Shown here: positions 5,209 through 5,297 of the stretch, piece by piece
Position numbering within the stretch: position 1 is the first letter of the stretch
How the letters are laid out: the number at the start of each line of letters is the position of its first letter
Assembly (NCBI GenBank): GCA_002309075.1
Contig: DBWP01000011.1
Location: 1 to 5,297, forward strand
Length of the DNA: 5,297 nucleotides
Source of the DNA: Candidatus Saccharibacteria bacterium UBA1235
Lineage (GTDB): Bacteria; Patescibacteriota; Saccharimonadia; Saccharimonadales; Saccharimonadaceae
Reading direction: 5' to 3'
Notes under the pieces: model-generated
Databases searched by the model: none
Told to the model about the DNA's origin: nothing
Seen by the model: only the letters and a program-made list of their open reading frames with translations
Position numbers and translations under genes: made by a program

Positions 5209-5297
5209 ATTATGCCGCCGCCGATACAAATTTCACCATCATATAAAACAGCAGATTGACCAGAAGCTGGGCGTTTAATTTCGTTTTCAAAATATAA
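5202..5297 (-). CDS. mnmA: 3' end of tRNA-specific 2-thiouridylase MnmA
   Basis: Only the last 31 codons and the TAA stop (5204-5202) are in the window; the gene continues past the right edge. The residues RPASGQSAVLYDGEICIGGG closely follow the known C-terminus of E. coli MnmA (PGQSAVFYNGEVCLGGGII), part of its terminal beta-barrel domain. MnmA uses ATP and a sulfur relay to thiolate U34 in the wobble position of tRNA-Lys, -Glu and -Gln. The catalytic cysteines and the PP-loop ATPase motif lie outside the window, so activity cannot be judged. It is followed by pyrG after a 69-bp gap containing the pyrG promoter. Confidence 0.88.
   Translation of the reverse strand, partial: LYFENEIKRPASGQSAVLYDGEICIGGGIIC

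Overview
The window reads as a compact, moderately AT-rich bacterial chromosome segment from an organism with the standard genetic code: TGA ends typA, which argues against the SR1/Gracilibacteria groups that read TGA as glycine. Only about 194 of 5297 bases lie outside genes. The divergent TypA and CTP synthase sequences, the Lys-rich small membrane protein, the tiny Cys/His-rich protein and the tight packing suggest a reduced-genome Patescibacteria/CPR lineage, probably Candidatus Saccharibacteria (TM7). That assignment is inferred from sequence style and is not proven.

Layout from left to right: (1) the 3' end of an unrecognised + strand gene (1-146), ending in an LPxTG-like PDTG motif without a membrane anchor. 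(2) A convergent 67-codon gene (139-342, -) for a small Cys/His-rich protein, overlapping the first gene by 8 bp. (3) An 83-bp divergent promoter region (343-425) with a perfect consensus promoter pointing left and a near-consensus one pointing right. (4) typA (426-2243, +), the BipA/TypA ribosome-associated GTPase, followed with an 11-bp overlap by tatD (2233-2961, +), a TatD-family metal-dependent nuclease; these two form an operon. (5) A 42-bp gap that is almost entirely promoter, then a 152-codon gene for a membrane-anchored, beta-rich, lipocalin-like protein (3004-3462, +). (6) pyrG, CTP synthase (3459-5132, -), whose stop codon shares the palindrome TTAA with the stop of the preceding gene. 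(7) A 69-bp gap with the pyrG promoter and a very strong Shine-Dalgarno sequence, then the last 31 codons of mnmA (5202-5297, -), the tRNA 2-thiouridylase, whose start lies beyond the window.

The genes are mostly information-processing and nucleotide housekeeping functions (TypA, MnmA, TatD, PyrG). No mobile element, CRISPR array, rRNA, tRNA or obvious new multi-gene system is visible.

The most interesting signal is in expression. All four inferred promoters carry an extended -10 (TGn before the hexamer). Three of them (67-aa gene, typA, 152-aa gene) place the expected transcription start within a base or two of the ATG, which predicts leaderless mRNAs. Only pyrG has a leader with a strong Shine-Dalgarno sequence. 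This also corrects two start codons: typA starts at ATG 426, not at an upstream TTG that is really its -35 box, and pyrG starts at GTG 5132, not at a GTG next to its Shine-Dalgarno sequence.
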